Shown here: one piece after another, positions 1 to 16,390 of the stretch
Layout: every line of letters starts with the position of its first letter
Numbering within the stretch: position 1 is the first letter of the stretch
NCBI RefSeq assembly: GCF_023856365.1
Contig: NC_064533.1
Location: forward strand, 35,574,118-35,638,117
Length of the DNA: 64,000 nt
Direction: 5' to 3'
DNA from: Brienomyrus brachyistius
Taxonomy: Eukaryota; Chordata; Actinopteri; Osteoglossiformes; Mormyridae
Notes under the pieces: generated by a model
Seen by the model: the letters and a program-made list of their open reading frames with translations, nothing else
Told to the model about the DNA's origin: nothing
The model's database searches: none
Program-made: the position numbers and the translations under genes

Positions 1-99
1 TTCAGACAAACCACTTATCTGAACTACACATGTTAGGACTGCAGGTAGAAACTCTGAAGAGGACATGTGAGCAGGGAGGGACTTGAACTCTCATGTGGT

Positions 100-346
100 G
101 GGCAGTGGTGGCTCAATGGTTAGAGAAGTGCGCTTGTACTTGAATGATTGCAGGTTTGAATCCCTGACCAGCAAAGCACCCTGAGCACAGTACCGCCCCC
201 AAGCAATGCTCCCTGGGCGCTGAATTAGCTGCCCCCTGCTGTGTCAGAACATCACATGCGGGTTAAATGCAGAGGACACATTTTGTTGTTGTGCATTGTG
301 TGCTGTGGTGTGTCAACAATGACCACTGATCACCAAATTCTAACCT
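100..346 (+). mobile_element. tRNA-derived SINE copy
   Basis: An A-box-like stretch (GTGGCTCAATGG, 108-119) is followed by a B-box-like GGTTTGAATCC (153-163), spaced as in a tRNA-derived RNA polymerase III promoter. The downstream body contains GGGTTAAATGCAGAGGACA, a string I recognise from abundant teleost SINEs. It has no coding capacity. The 3' limit is approximate because no clear tail or target duplication was found. Confidence 0.7.
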
Positions 347-3300
347 GACTGGTAGGTGGCAAAGGAGCCACTTGCTATGTGTTTATCAGTAACTGAAACA
401 ATAGCTAAATATGGTAAATTTCATATCAACTGTGTTCTGCTATATGCTCTGCTGAACAGTGCTGCTTCATAGTCGAATAAGTCATCTGATGTTTTGGCTT
501 CGGTTTCACTGGCATGTGCATATTTAGTGATATATAAAATTGGCACAAATTATTTTGTCACTACATTTTGTCACCATTACTCAGCTGAATAAACAGTACA
601 GCGCACCCCGTAAAAAAGCATTGATTTTGGAACATTTATGGAACTTGACTGATTGATCAATCGACTGATCTCTTTAACTGTCAGCAAGAGTCGTGAATAA
701 TGGTCTTTTTGTGTGGAGGCATGTGAGTATGTGACAAGTCTTTGATTAGACAATAATAGTTTCATGAACAGGTCAATTGTATTGAACAGCTTGAATTCAC
801 TGAGATCAGCCAAAGTGTTGTATTGTTCCGCATGCATGGTCTGGCATGATTGTTCTAAATGCATTATTCACAAAATTTCCACATTGTCGTATTTATTAGG
901 TATTGAGGATGGGTAGAGAAGTAGCGTTGAGGACGGATCGGTAGATGAAGATCGGTGAGAAATTCTGGTAAAGGAACCAAAGTGACAATTCCCTCCTTAA
1001 AGATACACTCTAATCGGCCCTCATTCAAAAATACACAAAAGAACAGGAGAAAATACTAAACTGCTAACAGTATGCATTGCTTTAAATGAGAGGTTTAAAA
1101 TAAAATCCGTATATCATTATCTAAACTGACCTGCTGTATTACTGAATTTGCAGTGTGGGTTTGGACCCCATGTGAATGGGCGTCTGAGCTTATGGGTGAG
1201 TTACGCTGTGATGTGCACCACCCACGAAGTCTGGAGCGGTAAGTGAGCCGGCCACGTGAAAGGCTGAACTCACTCTGCATTGTTCCCTTGCGGCAGATGT
1301 GTCTGACAGTGCTACACTTTCCTTTACCCGCTCAACTCATGTGTGTCTGTTAAATTTTTACTTCGGCTTTATTCAGGGTAGGAGGAGCGAGGCAGCGGCC
1401 CACCTCCCGCGCGACACACTGCCTTCCAGCCCCAGCTATTGTCCTGGTGTCTCACTCTCACGACCACGGGCGGTCAAGCCACTTAGGGGTCAGAAGGCCT
1501 TCAGTCACCCCTTGCTTCATTAGGAAGTTTTCAATACTCCCATCCTATTCAGAGGAACATGAGTACCAAACAAATGGGATGAGATGGGAAGAATAGGCTG
1601 GGTCGACTTCATCTGCCTCTATTTGCAGGCTTTTTGTTGCTGGGCTCAGGGAACACGCCCAGCAGAGGATTTCAGGGGTGAAACAAGAGATGGTCGCTGT
1701 ATTTCAAGCTTATTTACTCCCAGTTGTCCGCAATGGGATACCGGCTTATTACACTGTCCCATAGATGTAAAATAGGTTTGGAGTAGCTCAAATGTCATAT
1801 AACCATTAAAAATGATCATGATTGTAATTGTTCGTTTGCTGTTGCTCAGTTTTCTGAATGGAGTTTGAGACCTTTAGTGTTTCTGTTAGTGTCGACTTTT
1901 CATTACCACAGGGTCTGACACAAGCTCCTTAAGTTCAATAAAAGATGGTTCTTAGTGCACACAACATCCCCCTTTCAGACAAAAATGTCTGAAAAAGATA
2001 AACTGTGATTTGCCAACGGTTTGCTTTAATGGTGGGATTTTATTAGTGTATATAATGAATTAAATAAAAGTAAATAAAATAAATAATGTGAGTAAGTCAT
2101 TCGGGGATTGAACAGGGTTGGGGGTCAATGTGCAGGACATCAGGCTATAATTTGAGCGGAGACAGGACAGTCTTACTGATCAATGTGGTGATTTAATATT
2201 GAGGTGATGACGCCCCCCCCCACTCTTACAGGTCCTGGCACAGACAGCAGCAGAAGGGCACATTTGCGTGTGAATGGACATCGCCTGAATAGCCTCTTTA
2301 CTGTCCCTGAGTGAGATGGATCTTGCTGCCCTTAGACCTAAAGGGCAAGATCTCAACACTCCTGTGCATGATCAGGCAGGCATCTGTGCATGATCAGGCA
2401 GGCATCTATGCATGGGAAAACCTTAAGCCAAAATTAATGCATCACATTCAGATTTTGCATTAAAAACGAACATCTCCTATAACGCTATATAAGTTGGCTG
2501 TAGTTAGCTTCTGGACCCATTGAAATGATTAGATATGGTGATGTGACTTGGTCTTGGGTTTATTTTGTTGCTCATCCCATGATTAGTCTTTTAATAAAAA
2601 TATGTCTTTATTTGCTACAGTATATGTTGGCCAATTCCACCTTGCCTTTTGTCTTTTTATTTATCAAAAGGTTGTGTTTGGTCTTTGAGCATATCATTTT
2701 ATAATTGTTTCGTATTGGTTCATTGATTACATTTTATTGACTATCATTGATGTTACTACAGTTTTGTGTTAAAGTTTTTAATAATTAAATTTCTCTTAAT
2801 TAATTATTTCTCTGTCAATGGGGGCTGGAGTGGGAGGCACAGGAGGGACAGAATGCAGAACTGTAACATGGCTCCAGACAAGCTATGTTAGTTATTGTGT
2901 AAAATTTCATTTTGAACCCGGTACTGTCCTGGACAGAATGACCTGTTGGTAAGTAATATATGGCATCACAAACAGTCCAGCATTAAAAAAGGAGAAACAA
3001 GAGGAAAAAAGATAATGTCAAGTCCCTTGTGAATAGTTTCTATCATCAAACCTGCTGCATGATTAGATTTAAATTAATTGCTAGCTGACTTCCCTACTAC
3101 AGTACTTCCCACATCAAAGCCGGCGGAATTGTCTGTGTTGAAAGACTAGGAGGAACTAATAAGCCATTAGTTGTAAATATATAATAAAAAGGCATTTAAG
3201 TCTGTGAGAATATGCACATTATTCAGGTAAATTACTAGTTTATCAGATGCCAGCAATCAGGAACACATCTCTTGCACGCCGTAATGCGAGTCCTCCAGTA

Positions 3301-5434
3301 TGACGGGAGAACGGCCGGCAGGCTCTTCCTTTATTGAGAATTTTATGACGGGGTGAGATTGTCTGAAGTATAGAGATGGGAGATAGCTGGGAAAAAGTAA
3401 TTATGCCCTGTTGTGTGTGACAAATCCTCCATACCTGCTATCAGTGTAATCCCACACAATGGGCCGCTTGTTCAGGACCGTAAAAGCCGAGCAGTTAAGC
3501 GAACAGCCTCATTAACCAGCCATAAACCTCGCGCTGCCTCAGATTGTTTAAAAGGGGCTTTTGTTACCTGAAAAAAGCAAACAGGTGTGCGCTGGTTTCA
3601 GGCTGAGGGGTGGTAAAAACATCGGTGAAAATCCCTCAGCTGCATAACGCCATTCCTTAAGGTTTTACATTTTTCTGAATTCAAATGAATGCTTAGATTC
3701 AGGGGTGGGATTTTCGGTCCCATTAAAGTACATCACACTGGGCCCCCAACCCAGAGCAATCCAATTATGGTACAAATTCTTTTTGGCCACTGTCACTCAG
3801 AGGTCCTTGGAATTGTCCTAACTCCCCTCCCGCCAGAAATTCCAGGTTAAATGCCTTACTATCCAAAAAAGATCACTACAAAAAAACATAATTGGGGTTG
3901 AGGTTGACCAAAAGCCAATCCAAGCTGCTGCCTTTGACTGGATTATAGCTGAGAGTCAAAAAATTGTTCACCTGGGAAATGTAGCCATTTCCTGGATCGG
4001 CTTTTAGCCTGAATGACCCAAGGAGCCCAGAAATGTCAGGAAGAATTCTCCACAGTCAGTCCACAGTATCGGGGCGACCCATGTGTCCAGGAGCTGGTAC
4101 CGTCAGTGTGCTTACTGCCAGCACCTCCATGACGCTCAATGGCAATCATGCAAGTTTCAATATTAGTTAATGAATGACGTGAGATAAAAAGAGTGTAATA
4201 AATTACCTTTATCTCCTTAATGAGCTGACATTAATTTAGGTCCCAAGGTCTGCATGGCTAGTAACGGTGTGATTTATCTGCACAGTCTAACTGTGTGGGA
4301 ATTAGTCTAATTAACAGAGAGGTGGACTGGAAATTTTACTTAATAAAACAGCTATTGAGTCCTGAGACATTCATCACAGAGCTGAAAGTTGGCTCGGTCC
4401 AAGAGTTCAGACCCTCTCTTAGTCTCTGAGTAAAATACCCTTTCATATGACAATGAATGTTTTTCCTTGATATTACCAGCCAGAGGGAGTGGATGAGTAA
4501 AATCGATTTTAACCAATGAGAGAGTTGAAAAACCTGAAAGCGAGGCTACTTTTGTGTACGACTACAGACAGCGAAACATCAAAAATCCAGGGTCCGATTA
4601 GTCTAACTTGATGACTGAATGGGGTCAGTGGAGAAGGCGGGCGTGTGAACGCATTGTGGCCGGCCTTTGATGTTTGCACCCTGCTCACTCTGGGGAAACA
4701 CAAAGGCCCTTTTTCCAGGACAGTCCTGGGCCGCTTATCAGCCGTGAGCAAACTCTGCACCACCTGCGAGTAAATAAACTGCTGACTATGACAAGGATTA
4801 GTGGAAAAACAAGCGCAGGCAGAGGCTGCCATTTATTACCAGGATCAACTTTACACTGTGATAATGATTGAAAAATATGCCTGTAATTGATAATGAGCCC
4901 TTTAATGTTCTGTAAACTCAGCAGGCACTAAAGTTTATTGCTGAGGAATTAATTGATAAACCCTGACTCTGTGATGCAGTTTCGGACGGCGCTGTAAGGC
5001 AACCAGTGTCAAACTGTGTTAGAGCGTTTGAATAAGCAACTGATCCAGCAGACTGCAGGCCACAAGCTCTCTTTTACACGGACACATAGAAAATGATGAG
5101 GCATGTCCACTCAGTGCACCCAGCAGCCCAGCTCCTGTACCGGCGTCTGGCTGACTGACAGGTGTGCTGTAAGTGCTACACAGGACTGAAAAGCACTGCC
5201 GCAGCTAGGCTCTGCCTCCCCTGTCAAACGCTGCTGTGATTTTGTCCCATTCATGCCGATCGTAGCTCTTGTCGTCCATTTTCAGTCTGCTGGAGGGATG
5301 TGCACCTTTGACGTGCTCTTGCAGCATTCCTGAATCACATGACATGGGATGTCTGTGTAACTTTCCAGTTGCGCTGACCTGACTTTTTTCCTGATTACAT
5401 TTTTTATATAGATTAATAGTATTTCTTTTAAATT
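347..5434. other. gene-free interval, possible regulatory DNA
   Basis: No ORF here resembles a known protein and none is joined by plausible splice sites. Most of it is AT-rich. Two stretches, roughly 3440-3660 and 4610-4900, are richer in mixed-composition, homeodomain- and TCF-like words (TAATTA, CTTTGATG, CATTAA) and look less like decayed repeat. They could be conserved enhancers, but that is only an impression. A short C-run is at about 2213-2221. Confidence 0.4.
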
Positions 5435-5437
5435 TGG

Positions 5438-5776
5438 GGTGTGGTGGCGTAGTGGTTCGCACTGTTGTCTCACACCTCTGGGAACATGGTTTGAGTCTCT
5501 GCCCTGGACACACGTGTGTGGAGTTTGCATCTACTCCCCGTGTCATTGTGAGGTTTCCCCAAGGTACAAGTTTCCCCCCACAGTCCAAAAATATACTAAG
5601 GTGAATTGGGGTTACCCAAATTGTCTGTGTGGGAATGGTGTGTGGGCCCAGTGATGGGTTGGGGTCCTGTCCTGGGTAATTCCCTGCCTTGTGTCCATGG
5701 GTTCTGGGACAGGCTCTGGACCCCCCTGCAAACCTGAGTAGGACATGTGGGCACAGAAAATGGATGATTTGATGGG
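5438..5776 (+). mobile_element. near-complete tRNA-derived SINE
   Basis: The 5' part has an A-box-like GTGGCGTAGTGG (from about 5443) and a B-box-like GGTTTGAGTCT (488-498 of 5 kb). The body has the phrases typical of a very common teleost SINE: TGTGTGGAGTTTGCAT, CACAGTCCAAAAATAT, a GTGTGGGCCC stretch, GACAGGCTCTGGACCCCCCTG, and the GAAAATGGATGA tail. This is the most complete copy in the window. The ORFs across it are incidental. Confidence 0.8.
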
Positions 5777-5828
5777 TGGGCATATTTACTTAGAGGTTTG
5801 ATTGGTGATAACTCACAGGTGGGTAATA

Positions 5829-5935
5829 AGTGCCCTGCAATGGACTGGCAGCCCTTCCGAAATGTGCCCATGCCTTATGTGCCCCAATAGGCTCCCCCCA
5901 TGCCCCATTCAGGATAAGCTGATGAAAGATCTGCA
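5829..5935 (+). mobile_element. SINE 3'-tail fragment
   Basis: GTGCCCTGCAATGGACTGGCAGCCC followed by an AATAGGCTCC-CCCC stretch and ATTCAGGATAAGCTGATGAAAG matches the 3' tail plan of the SINE just upstream (5438-5776). It is a separate 5'-truncated copy landing about 50 bp downstream of it. Confidence 0.6.
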
Positions 5936-8900
5936 GCTCCATGTTGGCTAATAAGTAGCATTCTTGCGTTTGATGTGGAGCAAACTGGCCATGAACTGAG
6001 CGAATTTTCCCTCTGCATTTGCCTGCATGGCTGAACAGCTTCTGCCACAGTCGCCTGAGACGGCATGATATAAATCTTTAAAACTAATTTGTTTAGACTA
6101 TTAGTCTCTTCAATCATCAATTCACTTCCAGCAATCATGTGGAATATTATATATTGTTTTCCGAAGGCAGAAATACCCATTGTTTACATTAGGAGACTCC
6201 CACGCCACTAAATTGGCCGAATCGGTTTAATTTGTGCATTTCTGTCAAATGTTTTAGCTGCCGAATTTACCGCCGGCAGGTTATTTAAATCACTTTCAAA
6301 TAATAAAACCAAAGGGACAAAGAGAGGCAGTTTAACACTTGGCTACAGGCGTTGATTTCCCTGGAGCAAATTAGCTTTATGTCAAAGGGAGCGACAGGCG
6401 GCAATCTTCCTGTCGGGGAATGAGGCAGAGGGGGGCGTGTGCGGAGTCACTGTTCCAATCATCTCGGGTCAGGCGCAACAACTACAATCAGGTTTCCGGG
6501 AGTTAAATCAGCGCTAGGCCACTCGCAATAAAGTGATTTATTTGTTTCCCTATTTCGTTTCAGCAACATTTCAACGATCCGGATATGCCCAATTTATTAA
6601 CGTTTCCTTCGCGCACAGAGGAGGTGTGAAATTATAGTTGTACATTTATATTTTCTTATTGCTTTTCAGTTTCAAGTCGCTTGTACTTCGTTATATTAAT
6701 TCTTCTCGTTTGACTAAAATTGTCTAGTATGTCCAATGTACCCAGATTCCCTTTACTTTTCATGATCAACGGTTGCCGGAGTCAAAGTCGCATCCGTATA
6801 GTCTATGCATACAGTGCTGCAAACGAATACATGTAGGCTAACTAAGCCGTTCTCGTTCTATGTCTAAGCCTATTTCGTGGGCGGTTAATATATGAATTAT
6901 TTATTAATAGTGACCCTCAAATTCCAGAATTTTACTGACCAATTTTTATTTCCCAATATCACTTCTAATAGCGAATACTCAGCCAGCTGCTACAATGTTT
7001 CACCCAGATTTTAAAAAATGAACGATTGAGGTTGGAATGGTGTTTATTTGACTTTTCTTAGTGTTCCTACGGTCTATTATTGTCATTCTACTATAATTAT
7101 ATAACGTGTTAAAAATATCTAATAAATTATAACACACCGTTGTCTTGCATTAAATTTTGAAATATAAAACTGTTTTTTTCAAATAAAATTTTAAAGATTC
7201 AAATTGTTAAAATGACTTGTATTAATGCAAATAAATGGTGTGAAATGGAACACTTTTCCCCTATTTTATAAGTTATATCAATTTTCCCGAGCTCGTCAAA
7301 GAACGGGGACGTCAAAGAAATATACATTGGCCTACGTTTAAAATTAAAAATTTGAATTTTGAAAATTATTTTTGTATAACCATATTCGATCCGATAGAAA
7401 ATTCTAAATAACTAAAAAGACACACGAGTCTGAGCGAAATAATTCCTGTTATCTGTCTGATCAGGGGCGTCAGAAGCATTTTGAATGTGGGGGGGGGGAT
7501 ACACTGGCATAAAACTAATATTTTATGTTAAATGTGGGGGTGGGGGGTCCAAACGAATAATTATGAAATGGGAAGGGGACACGTCCCCTGCAGATTTAAT
7601 GGGCTACGCCCATGTGTTTGATAATTTTTCAACTTAGTGAAAGTTCTCCCGCTTTTCCCAAAGGACCGTCATCCCTCTTGTAGTTAATCCCGAGTAATCA
7701 TGCAATCCTTTCTTCATCATCACAACATATATTCATCCACCATTTTTAAATACAATTAGACCATGCCCCAGTCAGTGAAAGTGTGTTCCCTACCCTTAGA
7801 CCCCGGAGGGTTAATCTAAACAATTCGGTGCTTTATACTCTTCAGTAATCCGCATAAAGTTTAATGAGAAGCCAATACATTTTCCTGTTCAGTTCCAAGA
7901 CGAAACTGAACGACATTATCTTATACTCATAAGAGCGCTTTTCGACAAAGTTTCAGAAAGACACATTCTTATACTGCATATAGATATTTTAACTTATGCT
8001 ACAACTGTTGTATTCTAGCCACATCACTACATTCAGGCTATGAAAACATGTTTTATTTAAAAATGTATGCAGTCATCGAAAATGTAAAAATTCCTTTTAT
8101 CTTGAGTTTAACAGTTTCCCCTTCCACTTAATAACACCGTGACGTAATTTATGGATTAACTGCAATACGCATAAGACGCGAAATTCTCTGAAAATTCCAT
8201 CACACACATATACATTGTATACACGTACACACATATTACCTGCCTGTGTGTCATATTATATTTGATATTAACGAGCAACTTTCGTTTGATTTTAAAACAA
8301 ACTGACCAGGAATGTATTGGTAGCTCTATATAATAAATGTGCGTTACATATCAAATAACACTTGTCCTGAGCGTGCATGATGAAGATCACATTTAAAGAA
8401 ATGTTTTCAGCTTTAATTTAATTCGAAAATACCGAAAAAGCCGTAGCCATTGTCTGTGAGCATAACGGTACTTTGGGATGCAAGTGCGCGAAGGTTTTTG
8501 CTAAGTGCGCGTTTCTAGCGTTTGATAGACCCACTGGTTAGTTGTAGACGCAATAAAAAGCGAAGAAGAGAGCCGTACCCATGAAGACACCGGTACGGGC
8601 TAAATGATGCTAAATCACATCTCTTACTAATGCACTCTTTTACGGTTTATGTATAATTCTACCTCGTAAAATTTAATTACTTGGGCATTTTAGTCCGGAT
8701 TTTTAACATCAGCAAGTCGTTAAAATTGCACTAATTAAAATATAAATCTTAATATTAGTATAACCTTCTCATATTCATGCCGCTAATAACGAGGGAGTTA
8801 GCGGAGGCTGAAATTGTTCCAGATTCAGTTAATTTTTGTTCAGTCAAATTAATGAAATGATCTACACTAGAGAATCGTTAAATCGCCTATATAATTACTT

Positions 8901-9400
8901 ATTTTACAAGTAAAACTGTAAATGTTGCATGAGCATTGAATAACATTTATATAAAAAGTAGGCCTATTTCAAATATACTATAATGAAAAGTAAAATATGC
9001 TCGTTAAGGCTGATTATTATTTCTGTGATGAAACGATTTTTGTTATAAAATGAAATTTAATGGAGAACATATGAGAAGATAACGGACTTTGTAGCCTGTA
9101 GAGTAATCAGGGATAAAGAGGAAATGCACTAAGTAGGCATGAATTCATGAAGACAAAAGACGGCATAATAAAGTAGCATCATTTTAATGTAGGTATATTC
9201 GTTTATAGATATTTGAGGAGGACATTATTCATTTGTTGACTTTGCTCGCAGCATCTCTCTCGTCATCGTCCAATGTCAATTAACCACAAGGTATTACTAT
9301 ATCTACTAGGCCTGCATTATAAAGGTCATACTTTCGGGACATGTATTTTGAATATTGTTTTTCTGTAGCTGAACTAGTTGGACCCGTTTAAGCCTGGGGG
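5936..9400. other. gene-free interval upstream of mnx2
   Basis: No protein-coding ORF can be supported. A stretch at about 6190-6640 has balanced composition and several words typical of developmental enhancers (ATTAGC, CTTTGATTT-like, GACAGG), unlike the very AT-rich DNA after 6650, so it is a candidate conserved element. The rest, about 6650-9400, is low-complexity AT-rich sequence apart from the MITE remnant at 7460-7615. Confidence 0.4.
7460..7615. mobile_element. short inverted-repeat DNA element remnant (MITE)
   Basis: The left end CAGGGGCGTCAGAAG and the right end GGCTACGCCCATG form imperfect inverted repeats. Between them lie G-runs and GGGGACACGTCCCC, wording common to non-autonomous DNA elements in fish genomes. 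No transposase is present. The boundaries are approximate and no target duplication was resolved. Confidence 0.5.
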
Positions 9401-9447
9401 CACAGCAAAGGCTCGGAGTGTGCTCGAAGAGGTGGTAAACGAGAGTG

Positions 9448-9512
9448 TAATTAGTTAATTAGAGAGCTACATTTGCGGCTGACCTCTCCTGGCTGCACTC
9501 TGAGCCAATCAG
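9448..9512 (+). promoter_or_regulatory. candidate mnx2 upstream regulatory region
   Basis: TAATTAGTTAATTAG at 9448-9462 gives two tandem homeodomain core sites. A good CCAAT box in context GAGCCAATCAG lies at 9503-9513. Both sit about 600-650 bp upstream of the mnx2 start codon. This arrangement could be a promoter-proximal element, possibly for auto- or cross-regulation by homeodomain proteins. No convincing TATA box was found, so the transcription start is unknown. Confidence 0.35.
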
Positions 9513-10102
9513 AAAGCAGCAAATGGGAGGGCTGCGGGTGGGCCAGACAGAAGAATTGGGGCTGGAGTACTAAGTAAAGATACCATAAAACTGAAGAACA
9601 GAAACAGAAGACAAAACATGCGAGACACCCGAAGAAGAAAGAGGAACGTGCAGGGTTAATAAAGAACAAGCAAAAATTAGCAAAGGCCAACAAAAATCTG
9701 TTTTAGTGCTTGGTAACCTGAATGTCTGTATAATTGTAAATGACAAGTCTTAGCCTTTATAGATTCCAGAATAATAACCGCGAACCGGTATTCTTGCTGC
9801 GCCGGACTGAAAGTAACATCACGTCAGTGCAAAGGAACTGAGGTTATCGCAGAGCCGATAGTGCCAGGATCTGTGTATTATGCACTACAGCGCGCTTAAG
9901 GGGAAGTGATATCACGTTATATTCTACTGCTTCGTTTTTTAGGGTCGCTGTATTTCGGAGAATGTCCTACCAAAAGTTAGAATAGCCTACGCGAAATATC
10001 CGCGTATACTGCAGGTGTCACGACGGGTTGTAAGGACAGGGAAGTTAACAGCGCGAAAATTGTGTCGGTCGAAATATTTCCAGGGTCCTGAAAGCAACTG
10101 TC

Positions 10103-13301
<3,199 letters not shown>

Positions 13302-14444
13302 GCCGTCCTGTGTAGTATAGAGGAGCTCTTCCTTTTTAATGAACCTAGCAGCCAGCGTTCAGCTTTGTTTGTTGGTTGGGACTTGCTGGTTGTTCACTTG
13401 TCAGGTTTTGATGTGGGTGGGGGGGGGGGGGTAATCAGTAGCAAAGACTTAACACCCCTATCAACCCTGCCCTTGGGAACCAGACAGTGAAGAACTTATT
13501 AGATTATGGCCCATTTGAAAGACCTACGTGTTTGACTACAGTTCAGTTGGACTGTTTCATCATCGATTAAATAATTCCCGCAATCATTAATCACAAGTGA
13601 CAACATGCAGAACATCACTGAATGTAGCATCCGGGCAAAACTTAAACTTCACATTAAAATGATAAGTAATAATTTTGGAAAGTAAGGTGCAAAAAAACTG
13701 TCATCTGCAGACCTTCTTTTTATCCTGTATCTACCAAATTGTCATCTTGCTGTAATTTTAAATGTATAATTTCAATATAAGCCAAACACGTTAATAAGTG
13801 TGGATATGTCAATGTCTCCACCATGATCTTGGTTTAAGGTGAGGACGTCTTAAGATACGGACTGAGATTGCTGTGTGATACAAGCTGCGGGAACCCTGAG
13901 CCAAATGCTGACCATTGATGAGACACTGATCTGAACCAAATATACACATAACGCATATTTCATGGAAGCCATTAGCATAATTTCTGCACATTAGTCACAC
14001 CGAAGACATGCATCACACATCTGAATGGGGGTACAGAGCGCCACCTAATGTCCTAGTTATGTAGGTCAGTTCCCTTCAATGTCTTTTATGTGACAGCCTT
14101 CTTACTACTTGAACTAAGGTCTAATAACCACATTGTAAAGTAGATAGGGCAACAATAGCAGTTAGCGTTCAATAATTTAAGACATCCACCCGTAAAAGGC
14201 TAAGGACAGGAAAGGTACTTGAAAAAACTAATGGGAACCGAAGACCATTGGGCTGCTGGGCCGCCCTAAGAATGCTGATCGTATGGAAAGTTCAGAGTGT
14301 GAATCCAATTAGTAGTAGCGTGGTGGGCAGTGAAACAATACAGATATGCAAATATGTATAAACATATACACGCACTTGCACTGCAATAACTTAGCAAAGT
14401 GGAAATTATATTTGATGAAGAGACTTCTTTGCTTCTACCTGTGT

Positions 14445-14450
14445 AATAAA
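14445..14450 (+). terminator. candidate mnx2 polyadenylation signal
   Basis: AATAAA about 1.15 kb after the mnx2 stop, followed by a T/GT-rich stretch. A second AATAAA lies at 15082-15087. No signal lies closer to the stop, so the 3' UTR is probably long. Which site is used cannot be told from sequence. Confidence 0.35.
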
Positions 14451-14579
14451 TTTTGTGAATCTGATCTTTTTCGATTAGACCATAACCCTCAAAGGAACTG
14501 TCAATGTGCTTTGTTTACATTGCGTACATTTCTCCATGGCATGCTTATATGTATGTATATATAATATCATTATTTTGCA

Positions 14580-14586
<7 letters not shown>

Positions 14587-14651
<65 letters not shown>
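14587..14651. repeat. (TA)n microsatellite
   Basis: An uninterrupted run of about 32 TA dinucleotides, preceded by a short GT run. The ORFs on both strands here, reading alternating Tyr and Ile, are products of the repeat. Confidence 0.95.
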
Positions 14652-14655
<4 letters not shown>

Positions 14656-15784
14656 ACTGTGTGACATATTCTGGTCCCTGGCTTGTATTTACCAGATTCT
14701 ATGTGATTTTAAACTCTGGTGCTTATGTGTGATGGATGGGGGAGGTAAGTTTTCAGAGTCCAGCACTTTGCCTCTGGCCGCTCATCTGGCGGAGGAGACA
14801 TGAGTCAGTACTGTTTTCCTTGAATCATTTGAGACCTTAAGTCCCCTTGACTGGTTTGCCTGGTTCACCACCACCTGAGTGGAACTCCGGAGAAGCCAAG
14901 AAATGGTGTCATTGACTGTGGTTACACTTTCTTTTCCACTTATTCTCGTTCTTGTTACTGTTGCTATGAATGTTATTTAAACATTTTAAATTGTATCTAA
15001 TTTATTTACGATGAGAGAAAAAAGCTACATGTATTTATCTGTAATGAGTCTGTTGATGTTTAAAAAATAGTTTTAAAAATGAATAAAGAATTTACTCATA
15101 CTTGGGTGTTTTTTGAGTGTGCTCAGAGGAACTGATGCTGTGATCTCACTGGCTGGTCACTGTATTGATCAGCCCCTTGGCTGTAAACCTATGCTTGAGT
15201 GGAATCATATCTCAGACCATCAGTAAACCTGAATTTACAGCTTCCCTCATACTTACGGGCCGATTTTGGGATGTAATCAATCAGTTCAAAAATATTCTTA
15301 AGATCTCTCAGGGGAGGACTGAAAAGATAATTAGATCTTATAAGAGTTTTTAAATATTAATCCTATTCAAAAATCACTGTTTACATTATAATTGCAGTAA
15401 TATCTACACAGCACAAACACTGTTCGTTTGCCTGTTTATTTTCTTGATTATTTGAAGATGTTTGGCAAATTATAAAATCAATTCCCCATGTCTTTGTTCA
15501 ATCACAACTGAATGAGATCAATGAGAAAGACAGAATTATCGACATCAATAATTGATAACTTAAGTGAGTGAAGACCTGATAGGCCCCACATTAGACAATG
15601 GATTCCACACCTTGCGCACTGGTGCTGTTATTGGGTGGGATTAACTCTGCATGTCATTCCATCACCAGCTCTCTCATCACTTTACTGATCAAAGTAGCTA
15701 TTTTTCAAGGCCTGCTGTCAAAGTATTGAACAGAACTGATCGTAAAGTAGCTTGTTCCAATTTATAGTGTGCTAGTGTAGTCTG

Positions 15785-16075
15785 GGAGCAAGGTTTACGT
15801 CTCTGCTATGGGTCCATGTGCAGGCTCTCCCCCTGTTTTCGTCGGGTTTCCTTCAGGTGCTCCAGATCCCCCCCCCCCCCCCAATCCAAAAACATGCTGA
15901 GGTGAATTGGAATTTCCAAATTATCCATCGGAGTGAATGGTGTGTGGGCCCTGCAAAGTCTGGGTTATTTGATGATTTGCACCTGTAGGCTCTCGACCCC
16001 CCTGTGACCATGGCTAGGATTTGCAGGGACAGAAAATGTATGTATGGATGGATGGGATGGTGTCACGATTGGGAG
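15785..16075 (+). mobile_element. 5'-truncated SINE copy
   Basis: Shares the body of the 5438-5776 SINE: an AATCCAAAAACATGCTGAGG segment, a GGTGTGTGGGCCCTGC segment, a GGCTCTCGACCCCCCTGTGA stretch and an ATGGATGG tail. The tRNA-like head is missing. A run of about 14 C is expanded inside it. Confidence 0.75.
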
Positions 16076-16282
16076 TTTCATCATTCACCTGGTATTTTAC
16101 AGGGTACGAGCTGTGAGTTATTGGGGCCACCATGCAGCTGCAGCTGCGTATCAGCTGTGAATTATAGAAATAGAAGGAGTTGCCATGCGGTGTTATTGAC
16201 ACCCCGGTGATCATGCTGTTACAAAGCATAAAAACAAGTATTTAGCTGAATTGCCTGCTCTGAATTAGAGTATGACTGTCCC

Positions 16283-16390
16283 TTGGCATGTCCAATGTGT
16301 TGGTCCAGGCTCCTGACAAGAGAACTCCCCACAACCCTGTACTGGATAACTAGCTGGAAAATGGATGGATGGATGGATAGATTTATGGAC
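16283..16390 (+). mobile_element. SINE tail fragment with (ATGG)n
   Basis: A short copy of the same SINE tail, with GGTCCAGGCTCC and CTGTACTGGATAACTAG, ending in GAAAATGGATGGATGGATGG. It follows the previous copy by about 200 bp. Confidence 0.55.

Noticed and set aside
5205..5783. 192-aa minus-strand ORF
   Set aside because: Its 5' half lies in the SINE at 5438-5776 and the rest has no family resemblance or splice context.
14475..14803. Tyr-Ile repeat ORFs
   Set aside because: Translation of the (TA)n microsatellite.
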